From: Actinomadura citrea
GTDB taxonomy: Bacteria > Actinomycetota > Actinomycetes > Streptosporangiales > Streptosporangiaceae
Assembly (NCBI RefSeq): GCF_013409045.1
Contig: NZ_JACCBT010000001.1
Span: forward strand, 2,914,001-2,978,000
Direction of reading: 5' to 3'
Length of the DNA: 64,000 bases
Shown piece by piece: positions 25,994 to 35,630 of the stretch. The notes under the pieces are model-generated. The model ran no database searches and had not been told where the DNA came from. It saw only the letters and a list, made by a program, of their open reading frames with translations. Positions within the stretch are counted from its first letter, which is position 1; each line of letters opens with the position of its first letter. The position numbers and the translations under genes are program-made.

Positions 25994-26845
25994 CTAGTGG
26001 TAGGTGTGCTCCGGGGCCGGGTAGACGCCGCCGACGACCTCGTCGGCGTAGGCGCGGGCCGCCTCGCCGAGCAGGGTGTTCATGTCGGCGAACTTCTTGA
26101 CGAACTTCGCGGTGTGCGGGGTGAGCCCGGCCATGTCCTGCCAGACGAGGACCTGCGCGTCGGTCTGGTTGCCGCCGCCGATGCCGATCGTCGGGATGGA
26201 CAGGGACGCCGTGACGCGGGCGGCGAGGTCCTCGGGCACGCATTCGAGGACGACGGAGAACGCGCCCGCCGCCTCCAGGGCCTTGGCGTCGGCCATCAGC
26301 TCGTCGCCGTCCTGGCCGCGGCCCTGCACCCGGTAGCCGCCGAAGACGTTCACCGACTGCGGGGTGAGGCCGAGGTGGCCCATCACCGGGATGCCGGCCG
26401 CGACCATCGCCTCGGCCTGCGGGATGATCCGGCGGCCGCCCTCCAGCTTGATCGCGTGGGCGCCGGTCTCCTTGAGGAACCGGGTGGCGGCCGTCAGCGC
26501 CTCGGTGACGCCGGTCTGGTAGGAGCCGAACGGCAGGTCGGCGACGACCATGGCGCGCTTGGAGCCGCGGACGACGGCCGCGGTGAGCGGGATCAGGTCG
26601 TCCACGGTGACGGGAATGGTCGAGTCGTAGCCGTAGACCACCATCGCGGCGGAGTCGCCGACGAGCAGCACGGGGATGCCGGCCTCGTCGAAGATCCGCG
26701 CGGTGAGCGCGTCGTAGGCCGTGAGCATCGGCCACTTCTCGTGCCGCTGTTTCGCCGCGGCGATGTCGCGTACGGTCACCCTGCGCCCGCTCGTACCGCC
26801 GTAGAGTGCGGTCGGCTGTGCCGGGGGTGCGACAGAAGAAGACAT
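25994..26845 (-). CDS. panB: 3-methyl-2-oxobutanoate hydroxymethyltransferase
   Basis: The 283-aa enzyme makes ketopantoate in pantothenate and CoA synthesis. Visible landmarks are the metal-binding [50 protein letters not shown] and the IPTIGIGGG motif. ATG 26845 has a perfect GGAGGT 7 nt upstream; the frame stays open further upstream but those codons do not match the family. In M. tuberculosis panB also lies in this neighbourhood (Rv2225) on the same strand relative to glnA1, marking it as backbone. A DHA2 exporter is transcribed divergently 152 bp away. Confidence 0.96.
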   Translation of the reverse strand: MSSSVAPPAQPTALYGGTSGRRVTVRDIAAAKQRHEKWPMLTAYDALTARIFDEAGIPVLLVGDSAAMVVYGYDSTIPVTVDDLIPLTAAVVRGSKRAMVVADLPFGSYQTGVTEALTAATRFLKETGAHAIKLEGGRRIIPQAEAMVAAGIPVMGHLGLTPQSVNVFGGYRVQGRGQDGDELMADAKALEAAGAFSVVLECVPEDLAARVTASLSIPTIGIGGGNQTDAQVLVWQDMAGLTPHTAKFVKKFADMNTLLGEAARAYADEVVGGVYPAPEHTYH

Positions 26846-26977
26846 GCAGAACCTCCGCTGGTCTTGAGGCGCCACTGTGGCGTACCCAGACGAAACCGAT
26901 GGTGCCACCTGGCCAACGATTCGGATACCCCTCCCCATTCCAGAATTTCTCCGCCGGGCCGGGAACAGATTCCGAAA

Positions 26978-26995
26978 CGATACCGTTGCGTATCG
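26978..26995. promoter_or_regulatory. CGATAC-N6-GTATCG palindrome before the DHA2 exporter, candidate TetR operator
   Basis: CGATAC (26978-26983) and GTATCG (26990-26995) form a perfect 6-bp inverted repeat with a 6-bp centre, ending 2 bp before the exporter ATG. The overlapping AACGATACCGTT is also palindromic. Size and position fit a TetR-family operator, and a TetR gene lies directly downstream of the exporter. Confidence 0.55.
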
Positions 26996-26997
26996 AC

Positions 26998-28560
26998 ATG
27001 GACCCCCAGACGATCCAGCGCCGCCGGTGGTACATCCTCGGCGTCCTGACCATGAGCCTGCTGGTGGTGGTGCTCGACAACACCATCCTCAACGTCGCGC
27101 TCAAGACCATCGCCGACCCGGACAAGGGCCTCGGCGCCACCCAGAGCCAGCTCGAATGGGCGATCAACTCCTACACGCTGGTCTTCGCGGGCCTGCTGTT
27201 CACCTTCGGGGTGATCGGCGACCGGATCGGCCGCAAGCGCGTGCTCGTCGGCGGCATGGCGGTGTTCGCCGTCGCCTCGCTGGTGTCGGCGTACGCGCAG
27301 TCGCCCGAGCAGCTCATCTACGCCCGCGCCCTGATGGGCCTCGGCGGCGCCGCGGTCATGCCGCAGACGCTGTCGATCATCACCAACGTCTTCGAACCGC
27401 ACGAGCGCGCCCGCGCCATCGGCATCTGGGCCGGCGCGGTCGGCCTCGGCGTCGCCATCGGCCCGCTCACCGGCGGCCTGCTGCTCGCCCACTTCTGGTG
27501 GGGCTCGGTCTTCCTCATCAACGTGCCGGTCATCGCGGTCGGCGTCACGCTGATGGCCTTCCTCGTCCCCGAGTCGCGCAACCCCGCCCCCGGCCGGCTC
27601 GACCCGGTCGGCGTGGTGCTGTCGGTCATCGGGCTGGTCGTCCTGTCGTACGGGATCATCCAGGGCGGCGAGAGGGGTGACTGGCTGGAGCTCTCCGTGC
27701 TCGGCCCGATCCTCGCCGGCGCCGCCGTCCTCGCCCTGTTCGTGTGGCACGAGGCCCGCACCGTCTCACCGGCGTTCGACGTCAGGCTGTTCAAGGACGC
27801 GCGCATGTCGGCCGCCGTCGCGTCCATCGCGCTGTGCTTCTTCGCCGCCACCGGCGTGTTCTTCTTCGCCAACTTCTACATGCAGTCGGTGCGCGGTCTG
27901 ACGCCGCTGCAGTCCGGCGCCATGGTGCTCCCGTTCGCGGTCGCGCAGCTCGCCTTCGCCCCGCGCAGCGCCGCCATGGTGCGCCGCTTCGGCGCCAAGG
28001 CGGTCTGCACGATCGGGCTGCTGCTGGTCAGCGTCGCGCTGGCGAGCTACCAGTTCGTCGGCGTCCACACCTCCCTGTGGATCCTCGGCGCGATCTTCTT
28101 CGTGCAGGGCGCCGGGATGGCCAACGTGATGCCGCCCGCGACCGAGTCGGTCATGTCGGCGCTGCCCCGCGAGAAGGCCGGCGCCGGATCGGCCATCAAC
28201 AACACCGCCCGCCAGGTCTCGGTCGCGATGGGCGTGGCCGTGCTCGGCTCGGTCGTCGCCTCGGTCTACCGCGGAGACCTGCGCGACGAGCTCGCCGCGC
28301 TGCCCGCCGGCGCGCGGCAGGCCGCCGCCGAGTCGATCGAGGGCGCGCACGCCGTCGCCGCCCAGATGGGCCCCGCCGGGCAGGGCCTCGTCGGCCCCGC
28401 CGACGCCGCCTTCGTGCACGCCATGCACGCCGCGTCCGTCGCCGCGGCCGTGATCTCCTTCCTCGGCGCCCTGGTCGTCCTGAAGTGGATGCCGGGACGC
28501 GTCGCGGCGCCGCCCGCGCAGGCGCCCGCCGAGCGGCGGCCGGAGAAGGCCCCCGTGTGA
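26998..28560 (+). CDS. MFS drug exporter, DHA2 (EmrB/QacA) family
   Basis: The 520-aa protein has 14 predicted membrane helices, motif D1 [11 protein letters not shown] in the first helix, motif [14 protein letters not shown] after the second, and motif C-like [13 protein letters not shown] in the fifth. It is expected to expel drugs or cations by proton antiport. ATG 26998 is used: no Shine-Dalgarno sequence is present and TACCGT lies 11 nt upstream, so the message may be nearly leaderless. A TetR regulator gene follows 29 bp downstream, and a palindrome overlaps the promoter. Confidence 0.93.
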   Translation: MDPQTIQRRRWYILGVLTMSLLVVVLDNTILNVALKTIADPDKGLGATQSQLEWAINSYTLVFAGLLFTFGVIGDRIGRKRVLVGGMAVFAVASLVSAYAQSPEQLIYARALMGLGGAAVMPQTLSIITNVFEPHERARAIGIWAGAVGLGVAIGPLTGGLLLAHFWWGSVFLINVPVIAVGVTLMAFLVPESRNPAPGRLDPVGVVLSVIGLVVLSYGIIQGGERGDWLELSVLGPILAGAAVLALFVWHEARTVSPAFDVRLFKDARMSAAVASIALCFFAATGVFFFANFYMQSVRGLTPLQSGAMVLPFAVAQLAFAPRSAAMVRRFGAKAVCTIGLLLVSVALASYQFVGVHTSLWILGAIFFVQGAGMANVMPPATESVMSALPREKAGAGSAINNTARQVSVAMGVAVLGSVVASVYRGDLRDELAALPAGARQAAAESIEGAHAVAAQMGPAGQGLVGPADAAFVHAMHAASVAAAVISFLGALVVLKWMPGRVAAPPAQAPAERRPEKAPV

Positions 28561-28589
28561 CGGGGCCGGTGTGGCAGGGTGAGGGGATC

Positions 28590-29219
28590 ATGACCGAGAC
28601 CGAGCGGCGGCAGGCGGGGCGGCCTCGCAGCGAGCGCGCCGGCAAGGCCATCGTCGAGGCCACCCTGGACCTGCTGGCCGAGGAGTCGGGGGTGGCGGGC
28701 GTCTCCATCGAGGCGGTCGCCGCCCGCGCCGGCGTCGGCAAGACGACGATCTACCGGCGCTGGCCCAGCAAGGAGGCGCTGATCGTGCACGCGCTCGGCG
28801 CCGTGAAGGAGCCGCTGCCCGAGCCGTCCGGCGCGTCCGCCCGCGAGGACCTCACCGTGATCGCGCGGCGGCTCGCGGGCGACCGGCACCGCCGGTACTC
28901 GCGGTGCTTCTGGAACGTCGTCGGCGGCGCGGAGAAGCACCCCGAGCTGTACGCCCGCTACCGGCAGGAGGTCATCGAGCCGCGGCGCGACGTCATCCGC
29001 AGGGTGATCCGGCGCGGGGTCGACTCCGGGGAGCTGCGCCCCGATCTCGACGTGGAGGTCGCGATGTCGCTGCTGCTCGGCTCGCTGACCGCCAAACGGC
29101 CGCAGGAGACGTTCCCCGAGGGGTACGCCGAGGCGGTCGTCGACACCCTCCTCAGGGGCATCGAGAGCGACCGGGAGACCCGTCCAGAGGCGGACATCGG
29201 GCGGTTTTCGGCGCGGTAA
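28590..29219 (+). CDS. TetR/AcrR-family regulator, likely repressor of the upstream exporter
   Basis: The 209-aa protein has the TetR DNA-binding domain: GRPRSERAGKAIVEATLDLL, then VSIEAVAARAGVGKTTIYRRWPSKEALIVHAL. The C-terminal ligand-binding part (FWNVVGGAEKHPELYARY, DVIRRVIRRGVDSGELRPDL) fits the TetR_C_16/AcrR-like group. It is co-directional with and 29 bp from the DHA2 exporter, so it probably binds the CGATAC-N6-GTATCG palindrome before that gene. Confidence 0.92.
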   Translation: MTETERRQAGRPRSERAGKAIVEATLDLLAEESGVAGVSIEAVAARAGVGKTTIYRRWPSKEALIVHALGAVKEPLPEPSGASAREDLTVIARRLAGDRHRRYSRCFWNVVGGAEKHPELYARYRQEVIEPRRDVIRRVIRRGVDSGELRPDLDVEVAMSLLLGSLTAKRPQETFPEGYAEAVVDTLLRGIESDRETRPEADIGRFSAR

Positions 29220-29317
29220 GCGCGATCTTCTCCCCCTACCGCGGAGTCATGCCCCATACTGTCGCTGGGTAGTGCTGAGACGACCGGCTGTCTGGAGCGC
29301 GTCAGGTGAGATCCGTC

Positions 29318-31438
29318 ATGGCGCCGCGAGGCGATGCGCCAGCCACCGATTCGGCGTCCCGGACCCTTGTCCTGGGCATCGACGGTGCTCGGCACATCGT
29401 GCAGTGCGGCCCCAACGCCAAGGCCGTCCTCGGCCGTGCCCCCGAGGAGCTGATCGGCCGCCCCGCCACCGACCTGGTCGGCGACGAGGCGAAGGCCGAG
29501 CTGGAGACGCTCCTGGAGGCCAACGGCGGCGGGCAGGAGCGCAACGGCGTGATGGGCGTGCTGCGCGGCGACGGCGGCGCCCCCGCCGACGCCCTCCTCA
29601 CCGTGCAGCCGATGCTCGGCGGCAGCACGGGCGCGGCGCCCGCCGCGCTGCTGTTCATCCGGGTGGAGCTGCCGCCGAGCGAGCGCTACCAGGACCCGGC
29701 CCTCATGCGGCGCGCCCTGATGGACGACCCGCTCACCCGGTTCGGCGCGACGCTCGACCTCGACCAGTCCGCCCGCGGCCTCGTCGACGTCGTCGTCCCG
29801 CACTTCTGCAACGTCGCGTCGGTGCTGGTGCTGGAGAGCCTGGTCGCCGCCGACGAGGTGCACGCCGAGTCCGGCTCGGCGGTGCTGCGCCGCATCGCGG
29901 TCACCTCCGACGACGGCAACCCGGCCTGGACGTCCACGTTCCCCGTCGGCGAGGTGCTCGTCTTCCCGGAGGGCACCCCGTACCGGCAGGTGATGGAGAC
30001 CGCCCGGCCCGTCCACCTGCCGCACATCGCGGTGGACGCCGCGAGCGAGATCGGCCGGCTCTGGCGGCGCGGCCCGGCGGGCGAGCTGCTGTCCAACGTG
30101 TCGATGGTGCTGCTGCCGATGATCGCCCGCGACACGCTGCTCGGCTTCATCGCCTGCACCCGCATCCCCGGTTTCCGCAAGTTCGACGCCTACGACGTCG
30201 AGATCGGCATGGAGTTCGCCGCCCGCGCCGCCATCGTCATCGACAACGCCCGGCGCTACAGCCGCGAGCGGGCCACCGCGCTCGCTCTGCAGCGCAGCCT
30301 GCTGCCGATGCGGCTGTCCGCGCCCTCCTCGGTCGAGGTCCGGCACCGCTACCTGCCGGGCAGCAAGCTCGTCGAGGTCGGCGGCGACTGGTACGAGTCG
30401 ATCGCGCTGCCCGGCGCCCGCGTCGCCCTGATCGTCGGGGACGTCGCCGGGCACGGCGTCCGCGCCGCCGTCACCATGGGGCGGCTGCGCACCGCCCTGC
30501 ACACGCTCGCGAACCTGGAGCTGCCGCCCGCCGACGCGCTGCACGTCATGCACGAGCTGATGATCGAGCTGGGCGAGCAGGAGCCGCACTTCGCCACCTG
30601 CGTCTACGCGGTGTACGACGCGACCACCGGCACCATCGAGATCGCCTCCGCCGGGCACCTGCCGCCCCTGCTGGCGAGCCCGACCGGCGACAACGAGTAC
30701 CTGGAGGTCCCGCCCGCCCCGCCGCTCGGCGTCTCGGGCGGCTCGGCCATCGAGAGCCGCGAGTTCCCCGTCGAGGACGGCAGCCTCTTCGTCATCTACA
30801 CCGACGGCCTGGTCGAGAACCGGGGCCGCGACATCGACGACGGCCTCGCCCGCCTCCAGAAGATCTTCGGGCGCGACTCGGTCGACCGTTCCATGGAGGA
30901 CCTCGCCAAGACCACCCTCGCGGGCGTCTACGCCGACCAGCACCGCGACGACATTGCCGTCCTGATCGCCCGGCTGCGCCGCCTCCCCCCGGACCGCTAC
31001 TCCTCCTGGACGCTGCCCGCCGACCCGGCCGCCGTCCGCCGCGCCCGCGGCCTCGTCAGCACCCGCCTGGCGGAATGGGACCTGGAGGACCTCGACTACA
31101 CCACCGAACTGCTGGCGTCCGAGCTCATCACCAACGCGCTCCGCTACGCGCACGGCCCCATCGAGCTGCGCCTCCTGCTGGAGCGCACCCTCGTCCTGGA
31201 GGTCCTGGACCGCTCCGCCGCACTGCCGCGCCTGCGCCGCGCCGAGGACGACGACGAGAACGGCCGCGGCCTCCTGGTCGTCAGCCAGCTCGCCCACCGC
31301 TGGGGCAGCCGCCGCACCGCAGCGGGCAAGGTGGTCTGGTGCGAGCAGATCGTCCCCGGCGTCGACCCCGACGCCTCGGAACAGGTCCCCGCCTGGCCCG
31401 AAGAGGCCTGGCCCGGCGAACTCCACCACCGCGAGTAG
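29318..31438 (+). CDS. PAS-GAF-PP2C(SpoIIE)-HATPase regulatory phosphatase
   Basis: The 706-aa protein has a PAS-like domain (residues 15-115), a GAF domain (about 130-310), a PP2C/SpoIIE phosphatase domain (about 325-540) with VEVGGDWYESIALPG, LIVGDVAGHGVRAA and ATCVYAVYDATTGTIEIASA, and a C-terminal anti-sigma-type ATPase domain (SELITNALRYAHGPIELRL, NGRGLLVV). Such proteins act on anti-sigma-factor antagonists in partner-switching circuits; no STAS-domain gene is adjacent. ATG 29318 is preferred over GTG 29306 because AGGTGAG lies 7 nt before it. Confidence 0.92.
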   Translation: MAPRGDAPATDSASRTLVLGIDGARHIVQCGPNAKAVLGRAPEELIGRPATDLVGDEAKAELETLLEANGGGQERNGVMGVLRGDGGAPADALLTVQPMLGGSTGAAPAALLFIRVELPPSERYQDPALMRRALMDDPLTRFGATLDLDQSARGLVDVVVPHFCNVASVLVLESLVAADEVHAESGSAVLRRIAVTSDDGNPAWTSTFPVGEVLVFPEGTPYRQVMETARPVHLPHIAVDAASEIGRLWRRGPAGELLSNVSMVLLPMIARDTLLGFIACTRIPGFRKFDAYDVEIGMEFAARAAIVIDNARRYSRERATALALQRSLLPMRLSAPSSVEVRHRYLPGSKLVEVGGDWYESIALPGARVALIVGDVAGHGVRAAVTMGRLRTALHTLANLELPPADALHVMHELMIELGEQEPHFATCVYAVYDATTGTIEIASAGHLPPLLASPTGDNEYLEVPPAPPLGVSGGSAIESREFPVEDGSLFVIYTDGLVENRGRDIDDGLARLQKIFGRDSVDRSMEDLAKTTLAGVYADQHRDDIAVLIARLRRLPPDRYSSWTLPADPAAVRRARGLVSTRLAEWDLEDLDYTTELLASELITNALRYAHGPIELRLLLERTLVLEVLDRSAALPRLRRAEDDDENGRGLLVVSQLAHRWGSRRTAAGKVVWCEQIVPGVDPDASEQVPAWPEEAWPGELHHRE

Positions 31439-31447
31439 AGCTGCCCA

Positions 31448-31466
31448 CCCAGGGCCGCCCCCTGGG
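31448..31466. terminator. 7-bp hairpin between the phosphatase gene and nadE
   Basis: CCCAGGG (31448-31454) pairs with CCCTGGG (31460-31466) around a 5-nt loop in the 28-bp space between the convergent phosphatase gene and nadE. It is a modest bidirectional terminator candidate without a U-tract. Confidence 0.5.
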
Positions 31467-33257
31467 CTAACTCAGCTTTTCCCGCCAGCGGTTGGTGATG
31501 GGGAGTCGGCGGTCGCGGCCGAAGTTCTTGGGCGTGATCTTGGGGCCGGGCGGGTACTGGCGGCGCTTGTACTCGGCGATGTCGACGAGGCGGATGGCGC
31601 GTTCGACCAGGGCCGGGTCGTGGCCGGCCTTGACGAGGGCGTCGCGGCCCATGTCGCGCTCGACGTAGTCGGTCAGGATCGGGTCCAGGACGGCGTAGTC
31701 GGGGAGGGTGTCGCGGTCGCGCTGGTCGGGGCGCAGCTCGGCGGACGGCTCCTTGACGATGATGGCCTCGGGGATGGGCTCGTGCGCGAAGGGGTGCAGG
31801 AGCGGTGAGTCCTTGCCCGCCTGCGCGTTGCGCCAGCGGGCGAGGTCCCAGACGGTGAGCTTGAAGACGTCCTTGATGGGGCCGAAGCCGCCCGCGGAGT
31901 CTCCGTAGAGGGTGGAGTAGCCGGTCGCCAGCTCGCTCTTGTTACCGCCGGTGAGGACGAGGTGGCCGTCCTCGTTGGACAGGGCCATCCACACGTTGGC
32001 CCGGATGCGGGCCTGGAGGTTCTCGGCGGCGAGGCCGTGCAGGTCGAGCTGCTCCTCGAACGCCTCGACCATGCCGGCGATGGGGACGATGCGCGAATGG
32101 ACGCCCTGCCGCTTGACGAGCTCCTCGGCGTCCACGACGGAGCCCTCCGAGGAGTAGCGGCTCGGCAGCAGGACGGCGTGCACGTGCTCCGGGCCGATGG
32201 CGTCGGAGGCGATGGTGGCGACGAGCGCCGAGTCGATGCCGCCGGACAGGCCGAGCACGACGGAGCGGAAGCCGTTCTTGCGGACGTAGTCGCGGGTGCC
32301 GAGGACGAGCGCCGCGTACACCTCGGCGAGGTCCTCCAGGGGGCGCGCGACCGTCCGCGGCTCCGCGGGGTAGGCGGGCAGCGGGTCGGCCGACAGGACG
32401 TGCCGGTCGATGGTGATCGTGGTGCCGTCCTGGGCGTCGACGCGGACGGGGCCCGCCTCGGCGGCCGGGCCGGCGGCCGGCAGGTCGAGGTCGGTGACGA
32501 GGAGGTGCTCGACGAACTGGGGGGCGCGGGACAGGGGCGAGCCGTCCGGGCCGACGATGACCGAGTCGCCGTCGAAGACGAGCTCGTCCTGGCCGCCGAC
32601 CATGTTGACGTAGGCGAGCGCGCAGCCGGCCTCGCGGGCGCGGCCGGCGCACAGGTCGAGGCGGGCGTCGTCCTTGTCGCGCTCGTAGGGGGAGGCGTTG
32701 ATCACCAGCAGCAGCCCGGCGCCCGAGGCGCTCGTGACGCTGACCGGGCCGCCGTCCTGCCAGAGGTCCTCGCAGATGGCGGTGGCGACGTCCACGCCGT
32801 GCAGCCGGACGACCGGCAGCCGGTCGCCGCGCGCGAAGATCCGGTACTCGTCGAACACGCCGTAGTTGGGCAGGTGGTGCTTGGCGGAGCGGACGAGCAC
32901 CTCACCGCGGTGCAGCCACGCGGCGGCGTTCAGCGGCAGGCCGCCGGGCCGGCCGGGGCGGGCCCCGCCGGCCGGCGGGCGGTCGAGGTAGCCGGTGACG
33001 ACGGGCAGGTCGCCGAGCCCTTCGTCGGCGAGCCGGCGGGCGAGGTGCTGGAGGGCGTCGCGGGACGCCTCCACGAAGGACGCGCGCAGCGCGAGGTCCT
33101 CCACGGGGTAGCCGGTCAGCATCATCTCCGGGAATGCGACGAGGTGCGCGCCCGCCTCGGCGGCGCGGCGCGTCCACGTCAGAATCTGGTCGGCGTTGCC
33201 GTCGAGGTCGCCGACGGTCGAGTTCACCTGCGCGAGCGCGAGCCTGAGTTGTGCCAC
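31467..33257 (-). CDS. nadE: Glutamine-dependent NAD+ synthetase
   Basis: The 596-aa enzyme amidates nicotinate adenine dinucleotide with ammonia released from glutamine. The N-terminal nitrilase-type glutaminase domain (about 1-270) has the Glu in AFPEMMLTGYP, Lys in SAKHHLPNYGVFDEYR and Cys in ATAICEDLWQ; the C-terminal synthetase domain has the ATP loop VLGLSGGIDSALVATIA, and STLYGDSAGGFGPIKDV. GTG 33257 is the start, as the protein then begins at the first nitrilase strand; the frame remains open far upstream only because it runs antisense to GC-rich coding DNA. The MFS exporter lies 32 bp upstream in the same direction. Confidence 0.96.
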   Translation of the reverse strand: MAQLRLALAQVNSTVGDLDGNADQILTWTRRAAEAGAHLVAFPEMMLTGYPVEDLALRASFVEASRDALQHLARRLADEGLGDLPVVTGYLDRPPAGGARPGRPGGLPLNAAAWLHRGEVLVRSAKHHLPNYGVFDEYRIFARGDRLPVVRLHGVDVATAICEDLWQDGGPVSVTSASGAGLLLVINASPYERDKDDARLDLCAGRAREAGCALAYVNMVGGQDELVFDGDSVIVGPDGSPLSRAPQFVEHLLVTDLDLPAAGPAAEAGPVRVDAQDGTTITIDRHVLSADPLPAYPAEPRTVARPLEDLAEVYAALVLGTRDYVRKNGFRSVVLGLSGGIDSALVATIASDAIGPEHVHAVLLPSRYSSEGSVVDAEELVKRQGVHSRIVPIAGMVEAFEEQLDLHGLAAENLQARIRANVWMALSNEDGHLVLTGGNKSELATGYSTLYGDSAGGFGPIKDVFKLTVWDLARWRNAQAGKDSPLLHPFAHEPIPEAIIVKEPSAELRPDQRDRDTLPDYAVLDPILTDYVERDMGRDALVKAGHDPALVERAIRLVDIAEYKRRQYPPGPKITPKNFGRDRRLPITNRWREKLS

Positions 33258-33289
33258 GGTCCAAGCGTAGAACGCCGGACCCGGTTTCG

Positions 33290-34555
33290 TCACTTTGACG
33301 AGAAGTGGACGCCGAGCACGGCGGCCCGCCGGCGCCGGATCGCGGGGGCGAGCGCGAGCTGCGCCGCGGCGGCGGCCAGGGCGAGAGCCGCGCAGGTGAG
33401 CCACAGTGCGGGCGCCCCGCCGGCGCCGAGCAGCTGGGTGCCGCCGAGGGGCGCCAGCAGGAATCCGCCCGACCACGCCATCCCGTACAGGCCGCCGTAC
33501 CGGCCGCGCAGGCCGGCGGGCGCGAGGTCGGCGACCACGGCCTGCAGGACGGACGCGGCGATGATCTCCCCGAGCGTCCACACCAGGATCGTCGCGGTGT
33601 AGGCGGGCACGGACGAGGCGAGCGAGGTGAGCCCGTAGCCGACCCCGACCAGCGCGAAGCCCGCCGCCAGCACCAGGCTGTGGTCGCGCCGTGCCAGCCA
33701 CGCGTTCACCAGCGGCTGGACGATGATGATCAGCACGCCGTTCGCCGCGATCGCCAGGCCGTAGGACCGCGGGCCGAGCCCGTCCTCCTTCATGGCGAGC
33801 GGCATCGTCGTCATGCCCTGCATGAGCACGAACGTGTAGAGGAGGGTGACCAGGACGTAGCCGACCATGACCCGGTCGCGCAGCACGCGGCCGAACCCGC
33901 CCGTCCGCTCGGCGCGGGCGTCGCGGGTCCGCGTCTCCGGGATCGCCCGCCACACGAGCAGGCCGAACGCCGCGCAGGTGAGGGCGTCGATCCAGAACAG
34001 CCACAGGAAGCCCTGCTGCGCGAGCGTCCCGCCGAGCACCATGGCGACCGCCCAGCCGAGGTTGATCGCCCAGAACAGCAGCCCGAACGCGCGGGGGCGG
34101 TCGGCGGGGGAGATGATGTCGGCCACCATCGCCTGCGCGGCGGGCCGGTACATGTCCAGGAGCAGGCCGAGCACCAGCGCGGCCGCGAGGATCGCGGCGA
34201 GCCCCTGGGCGTAGCCGAGCGCGAGCATGGCCGCGCCGGTGCCGACGGTCGCGAGCGTCAGCGTCGCCCGGCGGCCGATGCGGTCGGCGAGCATGCCGCC
34301 AGCGAGCTGCCCGGCGAGCGAGCCCGCGCCCAGCACGGCCATCGTCACGCCCGCCTGGGTCAGCGACAGCCCGCGCATGGTCGTCAGGTAGAGGCCGAGG
34401 AACGGCTCGACCATGGTTCCGAGGCGGTTGAGCAGGGTCCCCGCCCACAGCACCCAGAAGGGCCGGGGGAAGCCGCCGACCCTGGGCCCGAGGAACGCCG
34501 CGAACCTGCCGGGAGCGGGCCCGACAGGGGTCTTTTCCAGAGTGCTCACTCGCAC
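33290..34555 (-). CDS. MFS transporter, 12-helix drug-exporter type
   Basis: The 421-aa protein has 12 membrane helices and motif A ADRIGRRATLTL after helix 2. Helix 5 region reads LLFWAINLGWAVAMVLGG. It resembles MdtH-like exporters. The start is GTG 34555 or GTG 34549. It is divergent from the DUF5937 regulator, and the 49-bp intergenic region contains an 18-bp perfect palindrome over the regulator's start, so the two are likely co-regulated. The nadE gene 32 bp downstream may be read through. Confidence 0.9.
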   Translation of the reverse strand: MRVSTLEKTPVGPAPGRFAAFLGPRVGGFPRPFWVLWAGTLLNRLGTMVEPFLGLYLTTMRGLSLTQAGVTMAVLGAGSLAGQLAGGMLADRIGRRATLTLATVGTGAAMLALGYAQGLAAILAAALVLGLLLDMYRPAAQAMVADIISPADRPRAFGLLFWAINLGWAVAMVLGGTLAQQGFLWLFWIDALTCAAFGLLVWRAIPETRTRDARAERTGGFGRVLRDRVMVGYVLVTLLYTFVLMQGMTTMPLAMKEDGLGPRSYGLAIAANGVLIIIVQPLVNAWLARRDHSLVLAAGFALVGVGYGLTSLASSVPAYTATILVWTLGEIIAASVLQAVVADLAPAGLRGRYGGLYGMAWSGGFLLAPLGGTQLLGAGGAPALWLTCAALALAAAAAQLALAPAIRRRRAAVLGVHFSSK

Positions 34556-34588
34556 GATGGTGGGGGCGCCGCGCGCTCCGAGACATTC

Positions 34589-34606
34589 ATTTAGCCTGGG
34601 CTAAAT
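34589..34606. promoter_or_regulatory. 18-bp perfect palindrome at the divergent MFS/DUF5937 promoter
   Basis: ATTTAGCCTGGGCTAAAT (34589-34606) is a perfect inverted repeat of 8-bp arms around TG. It includes the TAGCCT -10 hexamer of the DUF5937 gene, whose ATG (34605-34607) follows after 7 nt, and it lies 34 bp upstream of the MFS start. Binding there would block both promoters, so it is the probable autoregulatory operator of this winged-helix regulator. Confidence 0.7.
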
Positions 34607-35630
34607 GATCGAGTTCGTGCTGGCGCCGGACGACGTGGCGCGGGTCCGGTTCGCGTTCTCGCCGCTGTGGGAGATGGTGCGCAGCCTGCGGGTGCTCGCC
34701 GACCCGTCCGGCCACGCGCTCCACCTGCCGTGGGTGCGCACGGTCCGGCCCCGCCTGCGCGGTCTCGGCTTCGAGCCGCTGCTGGACGTCGTCCTGCCCG
34801 CCGGGTACATCCCGGACTTCCTCACCCCGCCGCCGCGCACGCCGCTGCCCGACCTCGGCGCGGAGCTCGCGACCGTCCGCGCCACCCCGCCCGAGGTCGT
34901 CGCCGCCGAGCTCAGCTGGACCGCGCCCGGAGCCCGGCCCCGATCCGCCCGCCGCGCCCTGGCCGCCGACCCCGAAGGCACCCTGGAAAGGCTCGCCGAC
35001 CTGCTCGAACGGTACTGGGAGGTGGCCGTGGAGCCGTTCTGGCCGCGCATCCGCGACCTCCTGGAGGGGGAGGTCCTGCGCCGCAGCGGCGCGCTCGCCG
35101 CCGAGGGCGCCGAGGGCGTGTTCGGCGACCTGCACGAGGCGGTCTCCTGGCGCGCCGGGACGCTTTCCGTCGACCGCCACTGGGACTTCCGCGGCGAGCT
35201 CGCCGGGCGCGGGATCCTGCTCGTCCCGAGCGCGTACGTGTGGCCGAACGTGTCGGTGATGGTGCCGCCCTACCAGCCGATGCTCAGCTACCCGCCGCGC
35301 GGCGTGGCGACGCTCTGGGAGACCGGGCCGCCGGACGAGCCGCGCGCCGGGGCCCTGGCCGCGCTGATGGGACGCCGCCGCGCCGAGCTGCTCACGGCGC
35401 TCTCCACGCCGGCGTCCACCACCGACCTGGCCAGGCGGGCGGGCGTGACCGCGGGGGCCGTCAGCCAGCATCTGGGCGTCCTGCGCGCCTGCGGCCTCGT
35501 CACCGGGCACCGCATGGGCCGCCGCGTGCTGTACGTCCGCACGCCGGCCGGGGACGCCCTGGCCGGCGCTCAGCGCAGCGACGCGAGCGCGTCCAGGCGC
35601 GACGGCCCGGGGGAGGCCCCCGGGCCGTAG
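34605..35630 (+). CDS. DUF5937/ArsR-type transcriptional regulator
   Basis: The 341-aa protein begins with the DUF5937-like RVRFAFSPLWEMVRSLRVL region, contains an effector-like middle domain (GRGILLVPSAYVWPNVSVM), and ends with an ArsR-type winged helix (RRRAELLTALSTPASTTDLA, then AVSQHLGVLRACGLVTGHR). Such regulators repress a neighbouring transporter or enzyme. The ATG overlaps its own candidate operator and lies 7 nt after TAGCCT, suggesting leaderless translation. Its 3' end overlaps the convergent terpene-synthase gene by 61 bp. Confidence 0.85.
   Translation: MIEFVLAPDDVARVRFAFSPLWEMVRSLRVLADPSGHALHLPWVRTVRPRLRGLGFEPLLDVVLPAGYIPDFLTPPPRTPLPDLGAELATVRATPPEVVAAELSWTAPGARPRSARRALAADPEGTLERLADLLERYWEVAVEPFWPRIRDLLEGEVLRRSGALAAEGAEGVFGDLHEAVSWRAGTLSVDRHWDFRGELAGRGILLVPSAYVWPNVSVMVPPYQPMLSYPPRGVATLWETGPPDEPRAGALAALMGRRRAELLTALSTPASTTDLARRAGVTAGAVSQHLGVLRACGLVTGHRMGRRVLYVRTPAGDALAGAQRSDASASRRDGPGEAPGP

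Noticed and set aside
31467..34586. A 1039-codon minus-strand open frame spanning nadE and the MFS gene
   Set aside because: Only the part from GTG 33257 matches NAD+ synthetase; the rest overlaps the MFS exporter on the same strand in another frame and has no family match. GC-rich DNA keeps such frames open.
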